A stretch of DNA of 64,000 nucleotides from Solobacterium sp. Its GTDB lineage: Bacteria; Bacillota_I; Bacilli_A; Erysipelotrichales; Erysipelotrichaceae. The stretch covers positions 1 to 64,000 of the forward strand of contig JAFWEW010000019.1 of the NCBI GenBank assembly GCA_017512725.1, written 5' to 3'. The notes under the pieces are model-generated. The model saw only the letters and a list, made by a program, of their open reading frames with translations. It did not search any database and was not told where the DNA came from. The position numbers and the translations under genes were made by a program. Positions within the stretch are counted from its first letter, which is position 1; every line of letters begins with the position of its first letter. Shown here in pieces: positions 1 to 6,542 of this stretch.

Positions 1-256
1 AATCTCAGGAGAAAGAACTTTTCTTCTGTACTTGACAGACCATACCATATGGTAATTGATATTGCATACAGAAGTTCTGTAATGAACAAGATTCTGTTTC
101 ATACATATAGTATAGCAATAAAAGGGTATAAAAGATAGAGATTAGAAGAAAAAGACTAGTAAAAATGACTTTCTGAGGTGCGCTTTCATCTCGGTAATTG
201 AATTACCGAGGATTCCCGCTTAGTGTCCTAAAAATAAGACCGCGGGGGTCTTATTT
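1..256. other. AT-rich intergenic left edge, no gene seen
   Basis: No open frame with a plausible start and ribosome site is visible here. The stretch holds two inverted repeats, described separately at 190-210 and 230-258. The latter is the terminator of the lipoprotein gene on the minus strand. The remaining sequence is AT-rich and could contain a promoter for a gene outside the window. Confidence 0.5.
190..210. repeat. 10-bp near-perfect palindrome
   Basis: The sequence CTCGGTAATT-G-AATTACCGAG is an inverted repeat with 10-bp arms and a single central base. The one-base centre is too short for an RNA hairpin tip without opening base pairs. A DNA-binding site or a residual mobile-element end is as likely as a terminator. 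Function is unknown. Confidence 0.5.
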
Positions 257-258
257 TT
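230..258 (-). terminator. intrinsic terminator of the lipoprotein gene
   Basis: Perfect 11-bp arms AAAAATAAGAC and GTCTTATTTTT flank a 7-base GC-rich loop. The stop codon of the leftward lipoprotein gene lies inside the right arm. Because the stem is A/T flanked on both sides it could work in both directions. Confidence 0.8.
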
Positions 259-1228
259 ACTCGCTGCGCAGTTCCGGGTGGTTCTGTTCTGCGGTTTTCA
301 GCATATCAATGATGCAGGTAAGCAGTTCCTTACGGAACTCGTCATAGTGTTCCGGGTGTTTTGTTCCGCTTGCGTTGATTGAATCTCCCTCATACCCGAA
401 CGATACCTGGAACCATTCCTGGTTGTTTGGGTCTTCTGCAGTTCCTTCGACGTTGTACCACTGCAGGATATCGTATTGGTCGATCAGTTCCTGGATCCGT
501 TCGAAACCGACTTCCTCATCCGGCAGGGAACCGTACCAGCGGTATTTCCCTGGTTCGATGAAATCGCCGCTCTCCGAAACAATCTCAACATCAATATTGG
601 GGTCATAGATGGACTGGCTCCGCAGGAGAATGTCATATTTGTCAGAACCGGAATCTCCTCTCTGGATAAAGAGGGCAATGATGCAGTTCAGGTTCCCTTC
701 CATTCCCTGCTCAAGTATCTTCTGCCGGGCTTCCTGCCGGGCCGCTTCCAGGTACGGTTCAATCAGTGTACGAAGATCAGACAAATATTCCCGATAGCCG
801 TCCGGCCAGGTGTTGGAACCGGAGGCCGACATGGATTTCCCGTCCTGGAATGCCAGGTGGAGAGAAAATCCGCTGCCATCCAGTACATATTCATTGGTTT
901 TATTGAATCCTTCCCACTGGCAGATCTGATGTTTGTGATACAGATCTTCCAGGGCGGTAAGCAGTTCCGCTTCAACCTGCCTCTTCATCTCGCCGTAACT
1001 GTCTAATTCCATGGATTCATACGTCAGCAAAACACTTCCGTCTTCCTGTTTCTTCACTTGAAAGGAATAGGAATCTCCTCCGATCGATCCGTTATAGGAA
1101 TAATAAAAATCGGTAAGTCCGCTTTCATTATCAACTGCTTTTTTGCCAAGCCCGTTGGTTCCCTTTACACCTGGTTCCACTTTGGTTCCACATCCAAGCA
1201 GCGACAGCAGGATACTTATGATTGCCAT
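257..1228 (-). CDS. predicted lipoprotein with two internal repeats, function unknown
   Basis: A 323-residue protein starting with a short hydrophobic signal and the lipobox LLGC (Cys13), so it is probably exported and lipid-anchored on the outer face of the membrane. An AGAAAGG ribosome site precedes the ATG by about 10 bases. The signal lacks the usual basic n-region. The mature part looks like a tandem duplication of about 130 residues: both halves contain a beta-rich segment, an S-x-SASG / NASG motif and a closing amphipathic helix (YREYLSDLRTLIE and YDEFRKELLTCII). I do not recognise the family. It stands alone with its own terminator, next to the mobile region. A substrate-binding or scaffold role would be a guess. 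Confidence 0.8.
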   Translation of the reverse strand: MAIISILLSLLGCGTKVEPGVKGTNGLGKKAVDNESGLTDFYYSYNGSIGGDSYSFQVKKQEDGSVLLTYESMELDSYGEMKRQVEAELLTALEDLYHKHQICQWEGFNKTNEYVLDGSGFSLHLAFQDGKSMSASGSNTWPDGYREYLSDLRTLIEPYLEAARQEARQKILEQGMEGNLNCIIALFIQRGDSGSDKYDILLRSQSIYDPNIDVEIVSESGDFIEPGKYRWYGSLPDEEVGFERIQELIDQYDILQWYNVEGTAEDPNNQEWFQVSFGYEGDSINASGTKHPEHYDEFRKELLTCIIDMLKTAEQNHPELRSE

Positions 1229-1393
1229 GATCTGAAAACCTTTCTGTTTCTTATATCAATTATAGCCTGCATATTGCGAGAACAGAGAAAGAGGAAGGGA
1301 TTAACCACAATTCAGAAGTTTTTCCGGATGGAGCAGAAAATCAAAAACATCAACAATCATAAAACCATTCTCGTTGGTTCGTGTGAACGAAAA

Positions 1394-1430
1394 GGAACCG
1401 GTAGTAGGGATTTGAACCTGCTGTCCGACA
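1394..1430 (-). pseudogene. possible tRNA 3'-end remnant
   Basis: On the minus strand the segment contains GGTTCAAATCC, the typical T-loop signature, followed by about 17 bases that could be an acceptor strand. No D arm, anticodon arm or matching 5' acceptor strand is present, and the T stem pairs poorly. Fragments of this kind are often left at integration sites of mobile elements. It could equally be chance. Confidence 0.3.
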
Positions 1431-1546
1431 GAAATGTTGAAAAATCGATATCGAGTAACGATTTGGTTACGCCAAAACATTGATTTTCTTGTCGTTTTTC
1501 GCTATAAATACTTAATATATCTGCGTCCAGAAGGAGGGCTCCGGCC

Positions 1547-1594
1547 ATGGCCGAGAACAGGCAGAAGATCAAGCTCATCAAAATAAACTATTAA
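1547..1594 (+). pseudogene. 15-codon gene stub with strong ribosome site
   Basis: The frame MAENRQKIKLIKINY ends at TAA and is preceded by AAGGAGGG about 10 bases upstream of the ATG. The opening residues resemble the N-terminus of WYL/HTH regulators carried on integrative elements, which usually begin with a similar basic R-Q-K-I-K-L run (recalled similarity, not searched). It is best read as the 5' stub of a truncated gene. A functional micropeptide cannot be excluded. Confidence 0.4.
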
Positions 1595-1822
1595 TCTGTA
1601 TGTACACTGTCATGATAGTGCTATGATAGTTTTATTTTGACATTTCGGGAGGAATTGTGCCCTGCGGAACAGAAGAATCTGCAAAATGAAGTATATCATA
1701 TTAGATAATTTGTGCGGCCCTTGGTTCCAAAAGACGGGTTGCCAGAGAATGGCTACACTTTCTGACAAACAAAGAGGATTCTCCCGACGTCAACCGGCAC
1801 AGGAGCAAGAGGTTCAGCGTCT

Positions 1823-2971
1823 ATGAGTTATTATACTGGGATAATGATATGCACATGGGTTTCTTTGGCGGTACTTTGCGTCCTTGTGCGTGAGAACGAT
1901 AGGCTCCCGCTAAAAGATAAGACTACATATTACCTGACATACGCGCTGATCGGACTGTCAGCACTGACCGAATGGATCGGCGTTATGATCAGCGGTAATG
2001 CGGAAATCAGCAGTAACCTTCTCCGATTCATCAAGTGCTGCGACTACATTCTTACGCCAATGGCAGGTTTTGCCTTTGTCATGCAGATGCGGATGCGAAA
2101 CAAGATCGACAGGGTGATGTCGTGGTTGATTGCGGTGAACACCGTATTTCAAGTAATATCGGTCTTTACCGGATGGATGACCGTGATCAGTCCCGATAAC
2201 AGTTATTCTCACGGATCACTTTACAATGTATATATGATCATCTATCTGATCATCATTGTGCTGGTGGCCGTTCAGTTCGCCATATATGGGAAAACCTACC
2301 GCAAGCAGAACCGCGCATCGCTCTATCTCATCCTTCTGCTGACGATTCTCGGAGTGGCCCTTCAGGAGGTCGTCGATGGAGAAATCAGGACATCTTATAT
2401 TGCGTTGGCGCTTGGGGCAGCGTTCATGTATATCCATACCACGGAGTTTAGCCAGCAGAAAACGGATGAACGCATCGAAGAGCAGAAGATTCTTATTTCG
2501 AGGGATGCTCTTACGGGGCTTTTGAGCAGATATGCGTATTCACATGCGCTTGAACAATATGATTCCGAAATGCCTGAGGATGCTGCGGTATTTTCCATCG
2601 ACATCAATGGTCTGAAGGAAGTGAATGACAATCTTGGGCATGATGCGGGCGATGAACTGATCATTGGCGCCGCTTCCTGTATAAAAAAAGTGTTCGACGG
2701 GCACGCGTTCAGGACAGGCGGCGATGAATTCATTGTCCTTTGCCGAATGAATAAAACTCAGGCAAGACGTGCTGTTGACGAACTGTCACGCTGTACGAAG
2801 GAATGGCAGGGAAAAACGGTTAAAGAAATACATCTTGCTATTGGATATGCACTGATAGCTGACAAACCCGGGGCTAGTTGCGAGGAACTGGTGAAACTTG
2901 CCGACAAGCAGATGTATTCCGCCAAGGGAGCGTACTATCGAGAGTCAGGCAAGGACAGAAGGAAGAGATGA
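1823..2971 (+). CDS. membrane-bound diguanylate cyclase (GGDEF)
   Basis: A 382-residue protein predicted to make cyclic di-GMP from two GTP at the membrane. The first 200 or so residues form about seven hydrophobic segments. A GGDEF domain follows from about residue 225: the entry motif D-x-LTGL at about 228-232, the metal-binding D-x-NGLK-x-N-D-x-LGH near 260-273, and the signature RTGGDEF with GGDEF at 299-303. No RxxD inhibitory site sits at the usual position before GGDEF, so product inhibition may be absent. The C-terminus (ADKQMYSAK...SGKDRRKR) closely resembles that of the second cyclase at 23237. An AGAGGT ribosome site lies about 8 bases before the ATG. No adjacent receptor or effector gene is visible. 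Confidence 0.9.
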   Translation: MSYYTGIMICTWVSLAVLCVLVRENDRLPLKDKTTYYLTYALIGLSALTEWIGVMISGNAEISSNLLRFIKCCDYILTPMAGFAFVMQMRMRNKIDRVMSWLIAVNTVFQVISVFTGWMTVISPDNSYSHGSLYNVYMIIYLIIIVLVAVQFAIYGKTYRKQNRASLYLILLLTILGVALQEVVDGEIRTSYIALALGAAFMYIHTTEFSQQKTDERIEEQKILISRDALTGLLSRYAYSHALEQYDSEMPEDAAVFSIDINGLKEVNDNLGHDAGDELIIGAASCIKKVFDGHAFRTGGDEFIVLCRMNKTQARRAVDELSRCTKEWQGKTVKEIHLAIGYALIADKPGASCEELVKLADKQMYSAKGAYYRESGKDRRKR

Positions 2972-3010
2972 AACGCATTGCTCGATAGAATTTACTCGCG
3001 CGGTGCGACG

Positions 3011-3060
3011 CGTACCTTTTACGAGTACTTACCTTGATTTCGTACCTTTTGGGAGCACTT
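3011..3060. repeat. two imperfect 20-bp direct repeats
   Basis: The units at 3011-3030 and 3041-3060 share the first ten bases CGTACCTTTT and end GAGTACTT versus GAGCACTT, 17 of 20 positions identical, with a 30-base period. They sit just upstream of the tRNA cluster. They may belong to its promoter region or be an element-derived recombination site; the sequence does not decide. Confidence 0.5.
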
Positions 3061-3069
3061 TTGCATGTG

Positions 3070-3142
3070 GTGAAGAAAGGCAAACAGGTGAGCCGCCAGG
3101 TTGTGGCCCTGGTGTTACCGGGTTCGAGTCCCGTTCTTCACA
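3070..3142 (+). tRNA. tRNA-His (GTG)
   Basis: A cloverleaf can be drawn: acceptor GTGAAGA pairs with TCTTCAC, the anticodon stem CCAGG/CCTGG encloses TTGTGGC with anticodon GTG, and the T loop is TTCGAGT. One T-stem pair is mismatched. A G lies directly before the acceptor strand, as expected for the extra 5' G of tRNA-His. CCA is not encoded. Confidence 0.85.
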
Positions 3143-3148
3143 TCTTGC

Positions 3149-3221
3149 GGATCTGTAGCTCAATTGGTAGAGCGGCAGCTTGAAGCGCTGCGCGCAGGAG
3201 GTTCAAATCCTTCCGGATCCG
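3149..3221 (+). tRNA. tRNA-Phe (GAA)
   Basis: Acceptor GGATCTG pairs with CGGATCC, the D arm is GCTC-AATTGGTA-GAGC, and the anticodon stem GCAGC/GCTGC holds loop TTGAAGC with anticodon GAA. The T arm GGAGG-TTCAAAT-CCTTC is normal. The discriminator base reads as G, whereas most bacterial tRNA-Phe have A. CCA is not encoded. Confidence 0.85.
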
Positions 3222-3227
3222 TCTTAT

Positions 3228-3300
3228 CGTGTGTTGGTGAAGCGGATAACACATCGCCCTTTCAAGGCGGGATGCACGGGTTCAAATCCCGTATACACGA
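3228..3300 (+). tRNA. tRNA-Glu (TTC)
   Basis: Acceptor CGTGTGT pairs with ATACACG, the D arm contains the conserved GG, and the anticodon stem TCGCC/GGCGG encloses CTTTCAA with anticodon TTC. The T arm is ACGGG-TTCAAAT-CCCGT. CCA is not encoded. Confidence 0.85.
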
Positions 3301-3307
3301 TCCATAC

Positions 3308-3380
3308 AGGAGCTTAGCTCAATCGCAGAGCACTGTGCTGATAACGCAGAGACGCTGGAGCGTAACCGCAGTTCCTACCA
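3308..3380 (+). tRNA. aberrant tRNA-Ile (GAT) with encoded CCA
   Basis: Acceptor AGGAGCT pairs with AGTTCCT (one G-T), followed by A and an encoded CCA. The D stem GCTC/GAGC and anticodon stem CTGTG/CGCAG with loop CTGATAA (anticodon GAT) are sound. The D loop AATCGCA lacks the GG pair, and the T loop reads AGCGTAA instead of TTCRANN, with a one-base gap in its stem. The body is 70 bases before CCA. Both halves of the normal tertiary elbow are therefore missing. It is either a decayed gene or a specialised tRNA. Confidence 0.6.
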
Positions 3381-3383
3381 TCT

Positions 3384-3456
3384 GGTTCCGCCGTATAACG
3401 GCATATTATATCCGGCTGTCTACCGGAAGACGAGGGTTCGACTCCCTTCGGAACCG
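3384..3456 (+). tRNA. tRNA-Asp (GTC)
   Basis: Acceptor GGTTCCG pairs with CGGAACC, discriminator G. The anticodon stem TCCGG/CCGGA encloses CTGTCTA with anticodon GTC, and the T arm is GAGGG-TTCGACT-CCCTT. It starts three bases after the CCA of the preceding tRNA-Ile-like gene. CCA is not encoded. Confidence 0.85.
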
Positions 3457-3779
3457 CTAAAACTGATCGTGATTCTTTGTACGGATTATGAAGGTATTTC
3501 TTTCCAAATAGTAACTCGGTTTTGATTCATACACTGCAGGAAAAAGGAGACAGGGACAGGATATACTTCCCGGATACTGTCTCCTTTGTCGTCTGTCTTT
3601 CATGCTGGGAAAATAATCGCACATGTATCGGACTTCAATTCTCAGGATAACGATGTTCCTCCGGCATAGCAGTATCTCTGAGAAACACACCTTCTTCGCC
3701 AAGTATCTTTTTGAAACAGGATCCGCAGTTCGGCCATCTTCCTCACATACCGTGACGTTGTACACTGTGTCACAGTGAA
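3457..3779. other. intergenic region between tRNA cluster and transposon end
   Basis: No convincing gene. It contains the hairpin at 3543-3587 and a 7-bp palindrome CACTGTG-T-CACAGTG at 3763-3777 close to the presumed right end of the IS element. A minus-strand open frame across this stretch has no ribosome site and an unprotein-like composition. Confidence 0.5.
3543..3587 (+). terminator. hairpin downstream of the tRNA cluster, possible terminator
   Basis: Perfect 11-bp arms AAAGGAGACAG and CTGTCTCCTTT are separated by 23 bases that can form further internal pairs. The following bases TTTGTCGTCTGTCTTT are T-rich but broken. It is placed to end the tRNA transcript. A palindromic repeat element is the alternative. 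Confidence 0.5.
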
Positions 3780-3937
3780 CCTCCCCACCCAAATGCTGCG
3801 CACTATGGGGGGCTTCCAAGGCACCTGCGGTGCCTCAGACTTTCGTCTGAATACCGATACAGTAACTACTCAGACAGGAAGAACGGATCTTTCCTGCCCC
3901 GGTACTACGAACGGTATCCAGACTTATGTCGGGGTAT
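3780..3937 (-). ncRNA. candidate omega-RNA (TnpB guide RNA scaffold)
   Basis: The 150 bases immediately beyond the tnpB stop, in the same direction, are packed with hairpins: AGGCACC/GGTGCCT at 3819-3835, TCAGAC/GTCTGA at 3835-3850, CAGGAA/TTCCTG at 3875-3896, and CCCCG/CGGGG at 3897-3934. TnpB proteins of IS200/IS605 elements use an RNA made from exactly this position, the element right end, as scaffold. Its guide reads into the flanking DNA. The exact right end, and so the guide, cannot be fixed from one copy. Confidence 0.6.
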
Positions 3938-5257
3938 TCAGCCGATCGCAGCGCTTACACGCCACAGATCTGCCAATACCCTTCTGGTTCCACTCCCGAT
4001 CTCAGGAACTTCTGCCATAAGATCCGGTATTTCTTTCTCCAGTCCACGCAGATAATACCGCGCTCCCAGATTGTAACTTGCGTTCAGGTCGCAGTTATAC
4101 TTCTTTCCACTCGTAAATTTACACATGTTGTACGGTACTTCTTCTCCCGCCGCTTTTCCACGTTTTACCATTCCGCTTCCGTCATACGCAAGTCTTGAAC
4201 TGTTCCACGCACTTACACGTGAGATCCGTATTCCATACTTGTGTGCCAGCGATTCTGTTGTTTTCTGGATATCCTGGTGTTTCCACATCGTCAGCTTCTG
4301 CCTTCTGCTGCCTCTCTTCTTTCCCCTGGTATCCAGATACTCAAATACGATGACATCACAATCATTTTCCCTTGCGAATTCTGTAATCTTATGCGAAATC
4401 AGCTTCGCCAGGTTTTCATTTCTCCGTTTCGCCACCGACCACAGCCTGCCGCTGTCATGGGAGCCGTGAAGTCTCTGAAATACAGCTGTTCTGTGCAGCG
4501 CATTGCCTACAGAGTCTTTCTCTCTTCCGCAGTTGATGAACTTCCGCGCAAGGACAGTGCCATGTACGTCAATGACGGTGCATACTGCATCTGTATTGAT
4601 ACCGAGATCCACTGCACACACTCTCTGTGCTGTTATCGGTTTTGAACTCAATTCCACTTCCTCTGTGATCGTAAACCGAAGGAAATAATGCCCCTTGGGC
4701 TTCTTCTCGATCGTCGGGGAAGAGATCACCGCATTCCGATTCACCTTCATCCGCTTCTCGAGATAAGTAAGATCACTCTTTTTGAGTCTGACTTCCCGCC
4801 ACACCCAGTCATGATCGGTATATACCTTGATCATTGCAGTTCCGTCTTCTCCCCACAGGAACATATTCCCGTGATACAGACATGGACAGACATCCATATA
4901 TATACCAGGCTTTGGTTCTTTTCCTTTACAGCCATTCTCTTCCCAGTTCTTCCAATTGCTTTTCCAGGAGAATACCGCTCCGATCGCATGAGTAATGGCA
5001 GAACGACGGAGGTAACTTGGAAACTTGTAAAATCTTTCATCGAACGCATAGACTGCCTTCCGGTTCTTTGTGCTGTGCACCAGGTGTTCGATGTACTGCT
5101 GCTGTTTCAAAGATCCTTTGATCTTCTGCAGTTCTTCATAATGATCCTTTACCGGTTTCAGCAGATATTCCACTGCGGCACGATAAAGACCCACAGTATT
5201 CTTTACTGCGTCAAGATTGTGCTTCAGTTCAACGGCATAGCTGACAGTATGTTTCAT
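3938..5257 (-). CDS. tnpB: TnpB, RNA-guided nuclease-type accessory protein
   Basis: A 439-residue TnpB of the RuvC-like family ancestral to Cas12. The three catalytic acidic residues are in place: Asp217 in AVDLGINT, Glu306 in VFEYLD, Asp390 in NCDLNASYNLG. The zinc-finger segment that normally carries two CxxC pairs is degenerate: the first pair is replaced by WNSSRLAYDGSG and only single cysteines remain near 378 and 389. Cys-poor TnpB subgroups are, as I recall, common in anaerobic Bacillota, so this need not mean inactivity. I chose the ATG at 5257 because a CGGAGT ribosome site precedes it; an ATG 21 bases earlier has none. The gene runs directly into the candidate guide RNA. Confidence 0.9.
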   Translation of the reverse strand: MKHTVSYAVELKHNLDAVKNTVGLYRAAVEYLLKPVKDHYEELQKIKGSLKQQQYIEHLVHSTKNRKAVYAFDERFYKFPSYLRRSAITHAIGAVFSWKSNWKNWEENGCKGKEPKPGIYMDVCPCLYHGNMFLWGEDGTAMIKVYTDHDWVWREVRLKKSDLTYLEKRMKVNRNAVISSPTIEKKPKGHYFLRFTITEEVELSSKPITAQRVCAVDLGINTDAVCTVIDVHGTVLARKFINCGREKDSVGNALHRTAVFQRLHGSHDSGRLWSVAKRRNENLAKLISHKITEFARENDCDVIVFEYLDTRGKKRGSRRQKLTMWKHQDIQKTTESLAHKYGIRISRVSAWNSSRLAYDGSGMVKRGKAAGEEVPYNMCKFTSGKKYNCDLNASYNLGARYYLRGLEKEIPDLMAEVPEIGSGTRRVLADLWRVSAAIG

Positions 5258-5322
5258 GATGAAGGACTCCGATACCATTATACTACTATTTAGTTGTATA
5301 ATTGTTTCAGGAGTCCTGAAAT

Positions 5323-5748
5323 ATGCATGAAAATAAGCTATATTACAAAAACAGGCATTCTGTTTTCTTTCTTCAATACCATTTGGTTGTTGTCACCAAA
5401 TACCGACATCCTGTACTTGTTGGAGACTTGAAGGAACGGCTGCTTGAAATCAGTCGTTCGGTTATCGAATCCGACTGGAACTGCAGGATCCTTGAGATGA
5501 ATACCGATAAAGATCACATTCACATCCTGTTTGAAGCGCCTCCCCAGGTACAGCCTTCCAAGATTACCAACAGCTATAAGACGGTTACTTCCCGTCTGTT
5601 AAGAAAAGAGTTCCAGGAATTCCTGAAACCCTATTACTGGAAACCATACTTCTGGAGTGACAGCTACTTTATCTGTACGGTATCTGACCGTACTGAGGAA
5701 ATGATCCGTCATTATATTCAGAATCAGGGTGCGGCTAACCCCTCCTAA
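5323..5748 (+). CDS. tnpA: IS200/IS605 family transposase TnpA
   Basis: A 141-residue Y1 HUH transposase. The metal-binding His-hydrophobic-His is HIH at 65-67 and the nucleophilic tyrosine is Tyr131 in IRHYIQNQ. Length and motifs fit intact IS200-type enzymes, which excise and integrate single-stranded element DNA as dimers. A CAGGAGT ribosome site lies 7 bases before the ATG. It is divergent from tnpB, with TATAAT-like sequences on both strands between them. The element should be mobile if its ends are intact. Confidence 0.92.
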   Translation: MHENKLYYKNRHSVFFLQYHLVVVTKYRHPVLVGDLKERLLEISRSVIESDWNCRILEMNTDKDHIHILFEAPPQVQPSKITNSYKTVTSRLLRKEFQEFLKPYYWKPYFWSDSYFICTVSDRTEEMIRHYIQNQGAANPS

Positions 5749-5789
5749 GCACTTTGCGTTATAGAAGGGGTGTGCGCCGCAGGTGAATC

Positions 5790-5814
5790 AAGGCAAAGCC
5801 TTCCCCTCTCGGGG
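5790..5814. repeat. paired hairpins at the presumed IS left end
   Basis: Two abutting hairpins, AAGGC-AAA-GCCTT (5790-5802) and CCCC-TCTC-GGGG (5803-5814), lie about 45 bases beyond tnpA. IS605-family ends are recognised through subterminal imperfect hairpins, so these are the natural candidates. Confidence 0.5.
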
Positions 5815-5843
5815 TAAGACTACGAAAGCCGAACTGACATGTT

Positions 5844-5981
5844 ATGACGGAACGTCAGGAAGCGAAACTGAACTTTTTATGCCACGGCACAGCCGCATTC
5901 TTCGAGGAACGGGTCAGAGGATCATATGATATGAGCGTGGATGAAGCCGCCGCAATGATGTACTCATTTCTGCCGAAATAG
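5844..5981 (+). CDS. 45-residue orphan reading frame, possible gene fragment
   Basis: The frame begins MTERQEAKL and ends AAAMMYSFLPK, with a TGA two codons upstream of the ATG. Composition is protein-like and strongly acidic in the middle (FFEERVRGSYDMSVDEAA). No good ribosome site is visible. It could be the tail of a mobile-element gene cut by the neighbouring insertion, or a small gene. I recognise no family with confidence. Confidence 0.45.
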   Translation: MTERQEAKLNFLCHGTAAFFEERVRGSYDMSVDEAAAMMYSFLPK

Positions 5982-6036
5982 TTTAAGGGTCCGATCTAGG
6001 AACTATAATAAAGGCGCGGCACCGGACTCTCTTTTC

Positions 6037-6050
6037 TAAACCGGTTAACG
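6037..6050. promoter_or_regulatory. LacI/KdgR-type operator, distal site
   Basis: TAAACCGGTTAACG contains the palindrome AACCGGTT with a central CpG, as LacI-family operators have. It matches sites next to the lacI-family gene at 14127-15131 and in front of the KDPG aldolase gene. Confidence 0.5.
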
Positions 6051-6457
6051 GAATTGCCCTGTAAACAGTAAAACGGATTGTTCTGCGGCGGAATACATGA
6101 AAAATAAATTATGGAATAATATAAAGACACATTCTGTTTAATGAGAATGGATCTGTCTTTTCAAAGGAAGAACCATTTGAAAAAGGTTTCGGACAGAGAG
6201 ACAGGTTTTTTTAATGCCTGATTCTTTAACCAAACATAATAGAATGCTGCTGAAAATCGCTTAAATAAAAGGTTTTTATTCTTTGTGAAGCAGAAAGATA
6301 ATATTGGACAATGATAAAAATCCGAATCAATGGCTGCACAGGATTATTTAAAAAAAGCGAAAATAATAAACGAACGAAAAGTTTACATGAAAACCCGCTC
6401 CAAATTTCCAATAATTCAAATTTTTCGATATTTCAGCCAAAATTATTCAAAAACTAC

Positions 6458-6486
6458 TTGCTATTTTGGAAATTATCGAACATAAT
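6458..6486 (+). promoter_or_regulatory. sigma-A-type promoter of the 6543 operon
   Basis: -35 TTGCTA (6458-6463), 17-base spacer, -10 CATAAT (6481-6486). The predicted start lies just upstream of the operator at 6495-6508. Confidence 0.6.
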
Positions 6487-6494
6487 AACAATAG

Positions 6495-6508
6495 TTTACC
6501 GGTTTACT
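6495..6508. promoter_or_regulatory. LacI/KdgR-type operator at the transcription start
   Basis: GTTTACCGGTTTAC sits immediately downstream of the -10 box, where a repressor would block initiation or clearance. It shares the ACCGGTTTA core with the sites at 15150 and 15312. Confidence 0.6.
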
Positions 6509-6542
6509 TAACAAAACCGCAGAAAAAGAGGAAAGGGACAAC

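Larger units (their letters stand above)
1229..1822. other. intergenic scar region with gene remnants
   Basis: About 600 bases without an intact gene. It contains a tRNA T-arm-like fragment (1394-1430), a truncated 15-codon reading frame with a strong ribosome site (1547-1594), and then the leader of the diguanylate cyclase. The mixture of fragments suggests that an element was once inserted here and decayed, which is inference. Confidence 0.5.
3780..5815 (-). mobile_element. IS200/IS605-type insertion sequence
   Basis: The element contains divergent tnpA (plus) and tnpB (minus), with hairpin-rich ends at about 3780-3937 (right end) and 5790-5814 (left end), the arrangement of IS605. Such elements move as single-stranded DNA through the TnpA HUH enzyme and have no terminal inverted repeats or target duplication. 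The limits given are approximate because the cleavage sites cannot be identified from a single copy. It lies between a tRNA cluster and a gene fragment, which fits an accessory locus. Confidence 0.75.
5982..6542. other. regulatory intergenic region ahead of the dehydrogenase-transporter operon
   Basis: No gene. The AT-rich stretch contains a distant AACCGGTT operator (6037-6050), a promoter (6458-6486), a second operator (6495-6508) and the ribosome site GAGGAAAGG before the ATG at 6543. The two operator-like sites are about 460 bases apart, a distance compatible with looping by a LacI-family tetramer (inference). Confidence 0.6.

Noticed and set aside
3457-3819. 120-codon minus-strand frame between tRNA-Asp and the IS
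   Set aside because: It crosses hairpins and the IS end, lacks a ribosome site, and its composition is not protein-like.
3780-3937. CRISPR-like array at the tnpB end
   Set aside because: The region holds distinct hairpins, not direct repeats with regular spacers.
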